Source of the DNA: Bagarius yarrelli
Taxonomy: Eukaryota; Chordata; Actinopteri; Siluriformes; Sisoridae
NCBI GenBank assembly: GCA_005784505.1
Contig: VCAZ01000006.1
Span: forward strand, 8,089,724-8,153,723
Length of the DNA stretch: 64,000 nt
Reading direction: 5' to 3'
The position numbers were made by a program, and so were the translations under genes. The notes beneath the pieces were generated by a model. The model was not told the origin of the DNA, did no database searches, and worked only from the letters and a program-made list of their open reading frames with translations. Positions 1-12,532 of this stretch are shown one piece after another; the first letter of the stretch is position 1; the number at the start of each line of letters is the position of its first letter.

Positions 1-475
1 GCAAACTCCATCATAGCATATGACGCTTATATATATGACGCTGATATACAGTTAATTTGGATGGAGTAGCAAACTTTTCTTTGTAATTGACTAGCTGCTA
101 TTTCTGTCCTGTGAAGTAAAAGTGTCCCGACGTGGAAGGTGCAGCGGAGCAGAATGTGTATGACAATCAAAATCAGCTCCATAGTGGCATTTCCGGATTC
201 AGATTGTTTTGAAGTTGTCAGAACAAAACCAACTTTATACATCATCTCAGAGGGAAAAAAAACAAACGCCTGTCTCATTTTCTACAACCATCTGGTTGAA
301 TTACTGTGTCTATAACAAAATAACAGTCAATTTGTAACTTTTGGATATCAATTATAAATCATTAAATCCGGAATAATATCGAATGTTGTTTTAAATGATT
401 TTAGCCAGATATTTTTTAAAATCTTGAATTAAGTGAACTCTAAATGTTAAATGAATTGAGTTACCTGTGTGCAAG
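1..475. other. AT-rich unique sequence, no gene seen
   Basis: No element boundaries, splice-flanked exon or RNA gene were recognised here. The short open frames have no recognisable family features and are interrupted like random AT-rich DNA. Confidence 0.5.
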
Positions 476-744
476 TCATTCATTCATTCATTCATTCTTC
501 TATACCTGCTTATTTCTTAATTCGGGGGCACAGGGATCTGCTGGAGTCTATCCCAGCTGTCTCTGAAAGGGCTAAAAGGCAGGAGGGGTACACGGTGGAC
601 AGGTTACCAGTCCATCACAGGGCCAAACGCCCTCACACAATGACACTTATCCCTATTGGCAATTTAGAATCACCAATTAACCTAGCAAACATGGGAAGCC
701 TGGGAAGAACATACAAACTCCACACAGAAAGACCCCTGCCCAAG
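476..744 (-). repeat. DANA/Mermaid-like SINE, truncated
   Basis: A minus-strand copy of a teleost SINE of the DANA/Mermaid (V-SINE-like) type. On the plus strand it opens with a tandem CATT run, which is the element's 3' end. It continues with the block around 'ctggagtctatcccagctgt', the block 'ggacaggttaccagtccatc', and ends in 'caaactccacacagaaagac'. The tRNA-like head expected beyond 744 is missing, so the copy is 5'-truncated. Related copies lie at 28350, 29757, 35466, 41737 and 57735. The family type is from recall of the consensus; similarity to the other copies is visible directly. Confidence 0.75.
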
Positions 745-894
745 TAAATTTCACAAACCAGTAACAAATATATTACAACTTCATCCATATGATTTATGCT
801 GCTCCTTGTCAGTTTAGAACAAATACAAGAAAAAAATTAGGGAAAAGTCCCAAACTTATGAAAAAAGTGCTTTATCACAGTATGTTCAATGCTA

Positions 895-1075
895 GGAAAA
901 AGTACTAAAAATAGTAAAGGTATTGCTACTTAAGAAATAATTCACTTAAGTACAAGGAGAAGTACTGATAAATAATATGATCCTAGTCAAAAATAATATT
1001 ATGAGTAAATAAGTATTTTGTTAAAAAATCTCTCAAATTACTGTGTTACAAAGTACTTCAGTGTGTAAAATGGGA
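895..1075. repeat. Possible hAT-like internal repeat
   Basis: Repeated 'aagtac' and 'cttaagtac' words around 895-975 and 1040-1060 resemble the interior of fish hAT-type non-autonomous elements, whose ends are rich in 'agtac/aagta' words. A matching terminus may lie at 1974-2043, with a SINE inserted between at 1381-1570. The sequence is too degenerate to define ends, so this is a weak call. Confidence 0.25.
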
Positions 1076-1380
1076 TTTTAAACCATTCAGGTGCAAGAAG
1101 TTGATCTTATTTAAGCTTTTTATGTGCTGTTTTCTAAATTCAGCTGTCTTTTATGTATTATGCAGATCATAAATATACACATAATTGTCAAAATATCCTC
1201 CTAAACACAGTCAGTTTAATTTAAAATGAATTGGAACAGTTGAAAAAAGAAATGCACGATTTAGTTCTTATTTCATCACCATTTACTGTACTAGTCTTTA
1301 ATAATGTTCAAAATGTAAAATATTTCGTGTAGTTGTTTTCACTGTGGTATTTATGGTAAAACCTTAGGCTAAAGTACTAT

Positions 1381-1570
1381 GGGAGGTGGTAGCAAAGTGG
1401 TTAAGGTGTTGGACTGCTAATTGGAAGATCCTGGTTTGATTTCCAGCACCGGTGTGTTACCACTGCTGGGCTCCTTAGCAAGGCCCTTAACCCCCAATTG
1501 CTTAGTTGTAGAAAGGGATAAATATAAGTCACTCTGAATAAGGGTGTCTGCCAAAATCTCGTAAATGTAA
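1381..1570 (+). repeat. tRNA-headed SINE, full length or nearly so
   Basis: The head is tRNA-like: an A-box region in 'ggtggtagcaaagtggttaa' and a B-box-like 'tggtttgatttcc'. The body carries 'caaggcccttaaccccc', and the tail has the LINE-like motif 'gaataagggtgtctgcc' followed by 'gtaaatgtaa'. Length near 190 bp fits a pol III-transcribed SINE. The tail resembles the 3' end of the LINE remnant at 25056-25095, its probable mobilising partner. Other copies or fragments are at 5791, 17279, 18425, 25713, 34239, 46068, 55093 and 58378. It is not a tRNA gene: no cloverleaf continues past the B box. Confidence 0.85.
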
Positions 1571-1973
1571 AGTTCCTCATATAAGTGTTCATAGTATATA
1601 GCTGCCACATAATAAATGTTTGATATGTAACATTTTTTGTGAATCAATAAGAATCGTTTAGGAATTCAAAAAGAATAATAATTCATAAAGAGCAACAGAA
1701 TTGCTATAATTCAAATAATACCAAGACCTACTAAAGAGTCAGGCAGTAAAAAAAGAACTGAACTACTGAATATTATAAAGAACAAAATAAAAAAAAACAA
1801 TACTTGGCTTTTGAAAAGGCCTTCGCTCAGTGTTTAACCCATCAAAACTACATTTGCTTTACACCTTAAAAAAATGTACAGCTTTTTTGTACTTTTTGTG
1901 AAAACAAATATAGCAAAGTTTAATAATTTGTTTTCATTTGTATAAAGTAATTACTATTTAATTATACTAAAAA

Positions 1974-2043
1974 AAATAGAGACAAAAATTTCTACTCAAG
2001 TACTGAAACGAAAGTATTTGTAATAAGTTTCTTGCCACCACTG
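1974..2043 (-). repeat. hAT-like terminal fragment
   Basis: The sequence 'atttctactcaagtactg' followed by 'aagtatttgtaa' and 'cttgccaccactg' resembles the terminus of a widespread fish hAT-type non-autonomous repeat, whose end reads cagtggtgg on the opposite strand. No paired terminal inverted repeat was firmly found. The assignment is by recall only. Confidence 0.35.
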
Positions 2044-4351
2044 AGTACGGTAGCTTTTTTTAATGTGCAGACTCGAGCACGTGTGTATGCCACCCGGCCT
2101 GAGTATCAGTCACAGGGAGAAAAAATAGAAGGAAGAGGGCTGTTAGGTTGTCCTTGTCTACCCGAGACCCTGCTCTCCTAAAGAAATAAGGGTCAGAAGA
2201 CAGAAAGAGTGGAACAGCTAATAGAAGATTTATGACTCACTGAATATGCAGATCTGTGCACTGTGATTGACCATGATCCACACACTGCCCTTGGGTACAT
2301 CTTTGCATTTAGAAAGAAGGAGAAGAAATAAGGGGGGGATGACGGCTGGAAGGTGGAAGGGTGGAGCGAGTGGAGCCAGAAGAAAGAAAGAAAACTGCAA
2401 GAGAGTACAAAGGAGAGAAAAATGCACTGGCAAATTAGGCACCCACTCCTTTTGAATAGTCTGACATGATTGCATGGTTTTCTGCAGATATAGCTATTAG
2501 TCATTTTCTAGAAAGAAATTTCTCCCTTTCCCCCCTCTTTTCTCTCTGCTCCCTTCACGTTTTCCCCTCATTTTGGGCAATTTGAACTCCATTTGCTAGA
2601 GTGAGGTGGCTGCTCAAATAGCAGCTGTGTTTTATATTATTTTAAATATACATACAGGCATTATGAGTTTGAACAATGTACCAGGCTCTGGGATCATATA
2701 GTGCTGGCGTTTTGTAGGACCTGATGAATGTGAAGGTAAGGACTAGTGCAAGGTGTCCATTTATACTGTGAGAGTGGAAAGCAATGATGGAGAAATTATA
2801 GAGCTTAGCCTGGCCCGTTTGAATGAATTGTCATGCTGACAAATTGAGCTGAGTGGCTTCAGATGGCTTCAATTTCATCTCTTAAGTCCTTTTAGCCCAT
2901 TAAAAATGTGGTTTGGTAGACATCACAGCTACAAATGCTAACGCTCATTTATAGTTCCTCAAACTCGGGTTACCTATTTTTCACCTGTAATTTCATCACA
3001 GTCTGTGTGCATGCCTGTGTGTGTGTGTGTGTATATGGGTTTAGAATAATTTAATATTGGACGAAAGTGTTAGTCAAACGTTATTTAGTGCAAAATGTCA
3101 CAGAATGAACATTACATTAATAATGTTAGAAGTGACCGAGCTGCACGGAGGAATAAAACACCATGTCGCACCTATACGTCTTAATGACTCATAGTAACAG
3201 TTTGACTGACAGCGAGGCGATGCACTAGTAAAAACAGGGATGTATAATAGTATAACTATTGTAATTGTCGCTAGTATTTTATTAGATAAAGTCTGTGTGG
3301 CATGTTGAAATATTTGCTGCACTGTATATTTACACCTAGCAGACATGTGTGCTGTGAAAGCCATAACTTGGTCTTGTTTACCTGTCTGTTAAAAAGCATG
3401 ATGTTTTAGTGCCCCCTATTGATCAGATTTTGTAAGAAATTTCAACCATGGATGTGGTGTTAGTGTAAATGACATAGCGTAAGATATTTCCTAAATTAAC
3501 TGGTGCTTTGAGTTGTTAGTTTAAATTGTAGTGTGCATTCCTAATTATTTAATCAGGAACATTATATTTCATTATGCAATCTAAATAAAATAAATACCTA
3601 AATCATTTTTAAAAAAGCTCAATGATTAAAGTGCACGCCTTGTCATATAATTCGGGATTATAAAAACACTTCCCTGATTGTGCTGATTCAATAGTCAACT
3701 TCTGAGTAGTAATAAAACTTACAGTTAAAGGTGATAAACAGCCCAATAAGTGACATTTACTTACACACTTCGCACACACACCCCATTCTACCAGCCAACC
3801 CTTTAAAACCTGCCCTCCACTTAGTCGCTTGATGGAGTCTATATGAACTGGCTCGACATTTATCTCACACCAATACTGCCCTTCATTCCTAAGAGCAGTA
3901 AAAGTACAGCAGGGAAAGTTTTATAAGGACGTCTTAAGTGTATTACAAAGCATCTTTGTAAATTACATTAGTGAGTCACGGCTCTTCCTGAGCTTTCTCG
4001 GTCATGAGACTTAACTAATAGCTCAAAGTGATGCAGACTCACTATACCAGCGGTTTGTGTGTTTTAACTCGAGAATCGCCTTTTTGTTGTTAACAGGTAA
4101 AATAAAATACATCCCAAAAACAAAAAAAAGTGAGGGAATTATATCAGTTCTGTAGCACATGATGAAACTTAACACCATAATGGAGACGTGTGATATACAT
4201 TTTGTAACAGATCAAACACTCATTAAAATCATTAAAATGTTGTTTACTGATTTAATTTAGAAAACACATACAAACACAAATTAGTTTTAACGATTTAGTT
4301 GGCCCTTTGCATACTATTATTATACATTACAACATTCTACTTGTTTGCTTG
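2044..4351. other. Unique AT-rich DNA with a short TG run
   Basis: No gene was recognised. The interval holds a purine-rich stretch around 2305-2430, a pyrimidine-rich stretch around 2515-2575, and a short TG microsatellite at 3016-3033. Short frames on both strands lack family motifs and compatible splice context. Confidence 0.5.
3016..3033. repeat. (TG)n microsatellite
   Basis: Short, nearly perfect TG dinucleotide run ending in TATA. Confidence 0.9.
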
Positions 4352-4397
4352 CTGTGTCTTGGGGTGTATAAGATCTGTGTCTTGGGGTGTATAAAAT
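4352..4397. repeat. 23-bp tandem duplication
   Basis: Two adjacent copies of a 23-bp unit beginning 'ctgtgtcttggggtgtata' lie at 4352-4374 and 4375-4397. They differ by one base (agat versus aaat at the end). It is probably a recent slippage or duplication event without a gene. Confidence 0.9.
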
Positions 4398-5790
4398 CTT
4401 CGTCATAATCCTGAGCGTTGCCGTAGTCCAGTTATAATCCAGGCGTGAGACTGCATGTGTCTCTGTGTAAAGAGAAATAGAAAGAGAGAGAAAGGGATCT
4501 TGCTGCCATGCACGTGCCCCTTCAAAGCGCATGTGCCTCCTATAGGAGCTGCCATGGGAAGGCTGATGTGCCCACTTTGATAGTGTGTCAGAGCAAATTA
4601 GCTTCTGTGTGGTAGCGCCTTGGCACACAAAGCCGTTTCCTCTCCTACTGTCACCCTGCATATGTGCACAAGATTATAATTAATAAGCAGGCCTGTCAAT
4701 CACACTTTAATAATAATAATTTAGCATTTAGGGGGCAGAATGAGGTTATTGGCATCTGTGCTTTTGAGGAGAAATATGGGCTAGCTAATAGGAAGTCAGT
4801 CAGGCACAGAGAAGGAGGAAGAAAGACAGAGAAAAGGGGGGAGGGAGAGAAGGTATACAGTATGTTAAAAGAGCATTTTCATCTTGATCTATCAGCATCA
4901 AAGTATGTGATAACAGATAAAGAGATTACAAGTCATTATAAGATTTTTTTTACTTATTCATGCAATAGAACGGCATCTACGTGAATCTTCTTCGCCACTT
5001 TATCCGGTGCAGAAGACAGAAAGCATGAAAGTTTATTCAGTGTGTCCTTGTGATTTGCCCTTCAGATTTAGCTGTTGTGTAAAAGTGTAGATCATCAGCG
5101 TAATGTTAAGTAATCTTCTTTTGATCCTTCTCTCTATCTATCTCTGTCATGGCGAGATGGCCAGATTGCCATGGCCCTGTTCCACCATCCTTTATTACTC
5201 AGACACATCCACTAATTGCAATCAAAATAACAAAACAACATATGTCAACACCCCAGAGACCACAGCACGGGTGTCCTGCAGTCACTCAAATGAAGAGTGA
5301 TGGTTGACAAATGAGCGCTTGATTGGTTACATAAATTACTTTCTGTAGACAGAGCATCTCACCAGGCACTCCAGCTAGGGCCTATCATTAAAGGAGGGAG
5401 CCGAGCGGGGAATTGAACGGACATGGATAGATGGATGTTTGCATGTTGTAAGCTGAAAAGTGATCCGGATTTCGATGGCTAGGTGGGAGACATTTCGTCA
5501 CAGTGTTATTTCACTAACCTGACTTTCATTAAAAACATGAAGTCAAAAAGACATAAGTCATTCCCGAAAAACAGTTTAACCGATTTCCGCTAGACCAACG
5601 CTGCATGACACAGGCAAGTAAACACATTTGTGCAGGTTGGGGCTTTGATCACTGTGCTGTATTTGCCAAGGTAATTGTACACTATTGTGTGTTTTGTTCT
5701 CAACAAAATATTCTTAAATATCGGCGGCTTTCAACTAAACTGAATTTACATTCGGCCAGGATATGGTACATATTAAAAAAATAGAAGCTT
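4398..5790. other. Unique sequence, no gene seen
   Basis: No repeat family or exon was recognised. A purine-rich segment lies at about 4808-4855. The short frames at 4664-4984 and 5103-5300 carry no recognisable domain and are treated as chance. Confidence 0.5.
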
Positions 5791-5925
5791 GGTAAATGGT
5801 AGCTTAACTGTGGGATATTGGGTTACTGCTTGGAAAGTTGTTAGTTCAAATCCCAGAACCATCAAGCTGCATTGCTGGGCCCTTAAGCAACCCTCAGCAG
5901 CTCAGTTGAGTAAAAAGGTCTACAA
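5791..5925 (+). repeat. tRNA-headed SINE, diverged copy
   Basis: Head 'tggtagcttaactgtggg', B-box-like 'agttcaaatccc' and body 'gctgggcccttaagcaa' followed by a 'cagctcagttga' segment mark a member of the tRNA-headed SINE group seen at 1381. The LINE-like tail is absent or replaced after about 5925, so the copy is truncated or belongs to a subfamily with another tail. Confidence 0.65.
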
Positions 5926-6920
5926 AATGTCAAGTTGAATCCCCTTACTGACCCCTGTGCCCCAGCCTACATTCCATGCACACGAACTGGATGTTTACAA
6001 GCATTTATCATTTAATCAGGCTGCATTTAAGCAAACTTAACACAAGATAAAACAGCATAGAATAGTGAACAAATATCATACTTCAAGTCTTCAGTGTGTA
6101 AATGAACTATGAAAGCAACTACAAAATGTGTCTGTTGATTTACTAGTTCTTTATATAAGAATAAAGGTAAAAGGATTAAATCAATTATATATTAATAACT
6201 AAATAATCCACGTTATATTAGCATTTTTTTCAGCTGCGCTATTACTTTCTTGAAAATCTTGGCAGATTTTTACATAAAACCGCTTAACACACCTTTTTCT
6301 TTAGAACCCACCATTAGTGTTCAATTGAAAGGTGGGGGGGTCACTACCACACCATTGAGAATCACTACCATAAACAATTGTCTAAGTCAATCTTATCCTT
6401 TCTTTTTCTATTTCAGCAGCCTGACCTGGACCAGCCTCATTATCATAACAACTTACCTGACTATGATGACAGTTGGCTTTTTATATAGACTGGCTATGTT
6501 TAAAATTGATGTCAACGTGGCTAACTTGCCTTTTTAAAAAAACAACCTTTTTTTTTGCTGTTTTGTAGCTGAGACAGCCACAAGTAAGACCACTAAATAC
6601 CCTGCGTGTTTAGGACCGCTATCAGAAAAAGCTGTATACATACACACACCAAACATAATTACAATTTTCTCCTTATTACTAATAAGCATGTCTTAAATAA
6701 ACATTTTTAAAAAATATCATTGGTGTACAGTTAAAATTAAAATAAATGTAATATTCGTTGCTTTAATTTTTAGTTAGCGAATAGCAGGCTAATTACCATT
6801 ATCAAACAATGCTGAGGTAAATTGCTGTCTTTGCAAACCTGGACAATACTAAGGGGGTGAGAAATTAGGGGGCCACAGAGATCTGTTTTATAAGTAATAA
6901 CAGTGTGGAATGGGTGTGGT
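5926..6920. other. Unique AT-rich sequence
   Basis: No gene or clear repeat was seen. The open frame at 6250-6537 has a hydrophobic C-terminal half, but it follows no recognisable protein family and is regarded as chance. Confidence 0.45.
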
Positions 6921-6970
6921 AGGGGGCTCAACCTCATATCCTTTCATAGGACCCAAAACAGCACACCTGA
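6921..6970 (+). repeat. Fragment of unclassified dispersed repeat
   Basis: The block around 'atcctttcataggaccc' matches the 'tctttcatagg' region of the copies at 17379-17418 and 57309-57403. The flanking 'gggggctcaacct' matches 'ggggggcctaacct' in the 57-kb copy. It is a fragment of one dispersed family of unknown class. Confidence 0.5.
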
Positions 6971-9512
6971 GTACATGTGAAGCAACACTAAGGTTGTGAG
7001 TTCATGCCTCACCTACCACAATTTTTCTTTAACCACTGATTAACTGCTTCCACTGTTTCTCATAGCTAATTTAGGTTCATGTTAAGACTTTCCTCTGGTC
7101 TGACAAAAGCGAGGGCCTACTTCTTCCTAAAACACATAAACTAGCATTTCCTCTAACAGAGTTTTAGACTCCAGATAGCATTTCAGTGTAGACAGATACG
7201 AGTGCTGGCGACTACAGACGAAAGATTTAATCTTTGCAAAAAAGATTTTTTTTTTTTTAATGTACTGTATCTATCACACAAAACACACCACGGCTGCTTT
7301 TTCAATAACTCGCTGCAAGGCTAGATGTAAGTCATCGAAAAAGGATTTGATTTATAATGCACCATTAATACAATAAAGAAATCAGGGTGAGAAAAGATAC
7401 CAAGCCATTATTTTGTGTAATGATTCATGCTCATTAGATTTTCTGTCAGTTTGTTGGGTAGTCTTATTTGAAGTAACACTTCTCCTCTGTATTCTTCTTA
7501 TAGATACTGTACTCTGTCTATTACCGGAAAGGGCCCACTGTTGATTTATTTGCGTGGATCATACAAAAAAAGTAGAATGGCATGTTTATGTGTGTGATGC
7601 TAGCGTGAGTTTATCAGGCACATACATATTGCCTATTTTACTGGCGTACAGATATTAAAGTGCTTTTTGCTGCAGACACAATTAAAGTTAATTATCTTTT
7701 AGCTGATTTCTCAGTTTTTAATTAAGCAGTGTGTTTCTAAAAACTGGGATGTTTAGCAATCTTCCTGTAGAACCTGATATGCTAGCGTATGTATATGTTT
7801 GTAAATACTGTTTAGCAAATATTTTTTTTGTATGTTTCAAACATACAGTTTGGTTTGGTTTAATTTAAAGACAGGGATTTACAAGGAAAGGGGTTTTTCA
7901 TATATTTTAAATTCAGTAAGCCATCAAAATGAGTTTAAGTGGTTTTGTATAATAGGCTTTAATTAAATTGACTGAATACAATACAAATCACACATTTTTG
8001 TGGTACAAGAATCTGTAATCTTTAATAAGATTAAGTAAGACCACCATGTGCTGAGGATGTTAAAAAGGCTAATAGCTACAGCAGTCCCTCTGCGCTTGCC
8101 AAAACTGTTGACACAGATCTTCAGAAAATGAGGTATCAGCCTGCGACCACAGACAGAAATGTGTCCTGGTTTTAGTGAGACAGGACCAAATCAACTGAAA
8201 AAACAATATATTTCTTTTAAAAAAATTACCCTATTGGAAGGAAATGGATGCTGAGTGAGAGGTAGAGTGAGGGGGAATCAAAGACACAATCAATCATACA
8301 AGGTCATAATCACGGGTACAAGGTTGAAGCACTTTTTTTTTACTTTGGTCAAAATCTCCTGAGTTACACCTATCCACAGGTAGCCTCACTGAATGGTGGG
8401 ATTATTCATCGGTCAGTGAATCAGCAGGGGTGAATGTCCCTAGCACTTAGATGTGCTCAAGTAAAAAAATTGCTGATTGTGGTTCTGGATAGACTGCAGA
8501 CAGGAAAAAAACTGACCTGTGACTCTCATCTTTTATCCACTGTATGCATATTTTTTAATTTTATTTCTTAAATATTTATGTTATTGATTTATCGTTGGGA
8601 AAAGGTGCAGTATACACATCCAACAGTGTACAATAAATTGTTCATGTTTATGTTGATCATTGTTCCTGAGTAACAGCAGAGGGCAGTAACACATCATAAT
8701 ATATTTCTGTCTGTGCTGAGTCACAGCTGATGTTTCTCAAATGTAATGAATTGATGGAGGAAAAGACAAATCAAAAGCATTGCAAATGTTCACTAGCGTC
8801 TCCAATCAGGACTTTAAGTGCAGATTTTTGTGATGATATGGCACAATAGAAGTCACATTTGGTACAGTGAAATTTTCTGATCATACAAATCCCTCTAATG
8901 TTTTAATGATATAGTTTTCCATCTTTCCTTCATATAGAAAAATAAGGCTTTTTAGAGAAAAAAAGACATTCGTATAATATATTTCTTTCTTAAGCATTCA
9001 AGGATCCTAAACTCTCAACAGCATTAATTAATCAGGAGCTCTGTGACAGCATCTGGCTGCTGCATATGTGAGAATCTTTAATAAGTGTCCTTTCCCTTTT
9101 GACATAATTTTATTGCAGATTCTTAGATGTTGATAAAAGCAGTCTGACTGTCATCAGCATGATCATTGGACTTTAATAAACAGTGATTGGCAGGGAATAA
9201 TGAATGCCTCAAGAGAAGACTGGCATTCTGGGTTGCAGAGATCCAGTGATCTGTCAGAAAGCAGACACACAGAGGGGGATAATGAGAGAAGAGGAATGTA
9301 AAACGGAGGGAAAATGTTGGTTGATTGCTTTGAGCCCCGAAAGCATTGCTGAGAACAGATAGCAATGGCATAAATGTGGAGTTCATAGCATATTACAGTA
9401 GGGGCGAGGAGAGGGGGGGTATATTGGACAACACCAGGGGACGATGGACAGGGTATATGTACTATCAAATCTTGGGTGAGAACCGCCTTTCCCTCAGTCA
9501 GAGTATAGAAAA
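6971..9512. other. Unique AT-rich DNA
   Basis: No gene was recognised. There are homopolymer A and T runs (for example near 7245-7258 and 8332-8341) but no element termini. The intervals 8690-8760 and 9040-9120 look less degenerate than their surroundings but give no coding signal. Confidence 0.45.
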
Positions 9513-10012
9513 TGGGTCGTGGATGCGTCTTTCAGCATGATAATAATCCAAAACACACAGCCAAGACAACAAAGAAGTGTCTCAAGAAGAAGCACATTAA
9601 GGTCCTGAGGTGTCCTACTGGGGACCAAGCACTTAATCGCATACAAAATCTGTGGAGAGAGATAAACGTTTGAGTTGCCAAATGTCAGCCTTAAAACCTT
9701 AATGACCAGGACAGGATCTACAAAGAGGAGTGGGACAAAATCCTTCCTGATATGTGTGCAATCCTGGTGGTCAACTACAAAAAAAAAACATCTCACCTCT
9801 TTGTTTTGCCTCCAAGTAATATGTTATGTTTTGTGAAAGAAGTCAAATACTCATTTCATTAGTTAAAATTAAAATCAATTTATAACTTTTAGGAATAATG
9901 TTTTTCGGTCTCTCACTGTTATAATAACCTACCATTAATATTATTGCCTGATCTTTTCTTTGTCAGTGGCTAAACGTACAAACAATCTTTTTTCCTCTCT
10001 GTATTTACTGTA
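9513..10012 (+). mobile_element. Tc1-like transposon, 3' half relic
   Basis: This is the degraded 3' half of a fish Tc1/mariner element of a different family from the one at 25963. It holds the C-terminal part of the transposase (to about 9780) and then a 3' region resembling a common fish Tc1 3' end: 'gtcaaatactcatttcatta', 'tctcactgtt', 'tttgtcagtggctaaacgta', closing in 'tttactgta'. The 5' half, with the DNA-binding domain and left inverted repeat, is absent. It was identified from protein motifs and recall of the family's 3' end. Confidence 0.8.
9533..9780 (+). pseudogene. Tc1 transposase C-terminal pseudogene
   Basis: In one continuous frame the sequence encodes the region around the second and third catalytic acidic residues of a DD34E transposase: HDNNPKHTAK at the start and NLWREI about 35 residues later. 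The second catalytic Asp is present. The position of the final Glu, 35 residues on, is Gln (RIQNLWRE), so the catalytic triad is lost. Stop codons interrupt the frame at 9671-9673 and again after CQP. Past them the reading still resembles the family C-terminus (KEEWDKI, then VVNYKK). It encodes no functional protein. Confidence 0.8.
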
Positions 10013-12077
10013 GCAGTATACTGTATAAACTTGCCACTCAATAAATCAATAAATGGCTCAAAGGAATTGTCAAACTCAAACAAAAGCCAAATAGTGTGGA
10101 AAATCATTTTTTGGTGAATGCAATTTCCTTATCTTTAGTAAAATGGATTGCCAAAATTGGTAAAAATGAATTGTGCATCTTGATCTATAGCATCTATTTA
10201 TTGGTTGTAAGTAAAAAATTAAACTGTCTGGATTAAACAATATTGCAAATAAGAAATGTTCTATGCAGGGGTGCCGCTAAAAGGGAAGGAAGTGTTGGAG
10301 ATTCTAGGGATTCATGCACTTGGGAGGCTTCCAGAAATCTGTTTTAATAGTAACAGTACTATAGTATGTAATAGTATGTCTGGTGTGGAGTGGGTGCGGT
10401 GTATCCTCCTATTTGCTCCTGTTAGTTATATGGATGTTGTATGTAATTGTGATGCACAAAGTAAGTGAGAAATAGAGTACAGGTTATTTCGAATTGATGC
10501 CTGTACAATCTTATTAGGTTTAATAAGAATGATATATCGACACTACCGAATTAAAGAGAGAATAAATATATAGCAGTGAAAAGCTTTCCTTGCACAGATC
10601 TAACTAACTAACTAATATGCAAGTGAAAAACAAAACCCTAACCAATCTGTCATTTCCAACATGTCCTTTGTGTAAGTATATGTCAAACTCACTACTGTTA
10701 ACTCTGTGTGAAACGTTTCCCAGGGTTATGACATGCCATCCATTATTCATGATGATGTATTACGTGTAACGAACAAAACAATCTTTCAACTGTGCTGACC
10801 CGAAATTACTGTTTTTATGTTTTAGTGATTATCTTTTATACTCATTCCTTTATAGTAGTATTCATGTATATTTGACAGGATTTGGTAATCGGATGTTAAC
10901 ACAGCACTACAGTGTACAGAGGAATTCTCTGTGGCATTTGGAATAATAAAAGGACCTCCTTTTACAAGAGGATAGAATTACTAAAGCATTGAAGAGTCCC
11001 AGGACAGGAGCTGCTAAATGCTTTTCCTCTTGTCTTATGCACTAAATTGAATAGCTCGACTCGTTGGCGTGTGTTCCATGTAGCTAAGTAAGCTTTGAAA
11101 TTTCAAGCTGTTATTCTTGTTTAACCTAATGGTTCCAGTTCATTGTGTGTACATATATCTCTGGTTTTAATAGGGCACCATTTATAGGCACATGAATGAA
11201 GGAAAGGGAGTAAATATTTAACTGTCCAAAAGATCCGCTATAGAATAAAGTGTATGTGTGTGTGAGAGAGAGAGTATAAGGGTGTAAAAGAACGAATAGG
11301 GTCATTAAAGAGGGGAAGGACAGGGTGATAGACAAGACAGTGATGAAATAAGATGGGATTTCATAGGGTAAAGCCACATCATTGAAGATAAGTTTAGGCA
11401 TCCTGCCCATTCGCTCTGAAAAAAGTGTTACCTCTCACTTCCACAGAGAGGCTCTGAGAGCTGTGAGACTCCACAGTCGCCATGTTTTCCGTTACTGGAA
11501 TTTAGTCTAACTGTGATTTCCTGCTCGGCTTGACGCTCTCTAATGAAATGGATTAGCAGTTTTAACTTCCTCCTCTCTCTTCATGAGCCACAGAAATCAA
11601 GTCCATTGTCAGGACAGCACTGCAGCTCAGCTATTTAACGTTGATATCCCAAAAAGCAATCGATAAACCGTAGAGAAAAAAAACTAATGTGGAATACACC
11701 CTCAATTGTAAAAGAGTCTGCACTTGAATAGAAATAATGCTAGAAAAAATATAAGAGGACTTAGGAAGAATTTTACACCAAATTTCATCAAATTTAAATT
11801 ATTTTAAATTAAATTAAGCACACATCTATTATTTCAAGAACAAAATTATAACAATGCAATAAGCAATGAGTGTTCATTACATATCTGGAAACGCTCTACG
11901 TTTGTGCTGGTTAGATGCTTATGTAAATCCCAGCCTCAAATTTGAATACAATTTATGTTTTAAGAAGGTACTGTTTTGGTTTGTTCGTAATATATAAAAT
12001 ATTATTATTATTATTATCCAAATTTTGATCGTAACATATACTGCATTGGGGTTTTTTTTGTATAAAGAATTCCATTT
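10013..12077. other. Unique sequence with possible conserved segment
   Basis: No gene was seen. A short GA run lies at 11262-11273. The segment 11410-11640 is less AT-rich and carries a homeodomain-type word (taatgaaatggatta); it could be a non-coding regulatory element, but this is only an impression. At 10266-10289 'aggggtgccgctaaaaggg' weakly resembles, inverted, one end of the repeat at 57309. Confidence 0.4.
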
Positions 12078-12532
12078 AGATCCAGAGAATCATTAACACG
12101 GCCCAGTAGATCGTCAGCTGCCCTAACTTTGAAAGAACTGCACAGCTGCCTCAAAAAAAAGCACAGAATATAATAAAGGACACATCACACCCTAAACACC
12201 ATCTATTTGAACTACTGCCATCAGATAGACGGTACAGATCATTAAAATCAAAGACAGATAGACTCAGAAACAGCTTCTATTCTACAGCAATAATCACACA
12301 CAATAGAACTTAAACATGGTGCTAGTTTAAAACAAGGGATTGTGCAATTTGCTGAATGAATGAATATTTACTGTTGTGTTCTTTAATTTTTTCTTTCTAA
12401 TCTGATTTTATATGTGTGTTATTTATTTATTGTTTATATTTTTTGTTTTTATGCTTTTTTTTAAGTTCTATGCACTGACTGAATAGCACGTTTTAAATTT
12501 ACATGTTACAATGAAAATTATCTTTTTTTTTT
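12078..12532 (+). mobile_element. LINE 3' end: ORF2 C-terminus plus 3' UTR
   Basis: The end of a non-LTR retrotransposon. A frame running to the TAA at 12311-12313 contains HHLFELLPSDRRYRSLK followed by TDRLRNSFY. This is a typical C-terminal motif of fish LINE ORF2 proteins (leucine-leucine-proline-serine-x-arginine-arginine, then 'R.R.SF.P'). Just upstream, a second frame reads RPSRSSAALTLKELHSC, so an indel separates the two. An AT-rich 3' UTR follows and ends near 'ttacaatgaaaattatc' and a T run. It is 5'-truncated, as usual for LINE insertions, and inactive. I cannot name the clade. Confidence 0.75.

Noticed and set aside
469..747. 92-codon frame
   Set aside because: Entirely within a DANA-like SINE.
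6250..6537. Possible membrane protein exon
   Set aside because: Hydrophobic stretch in one frame only; no splice-site or family support in AT-rich DNA.
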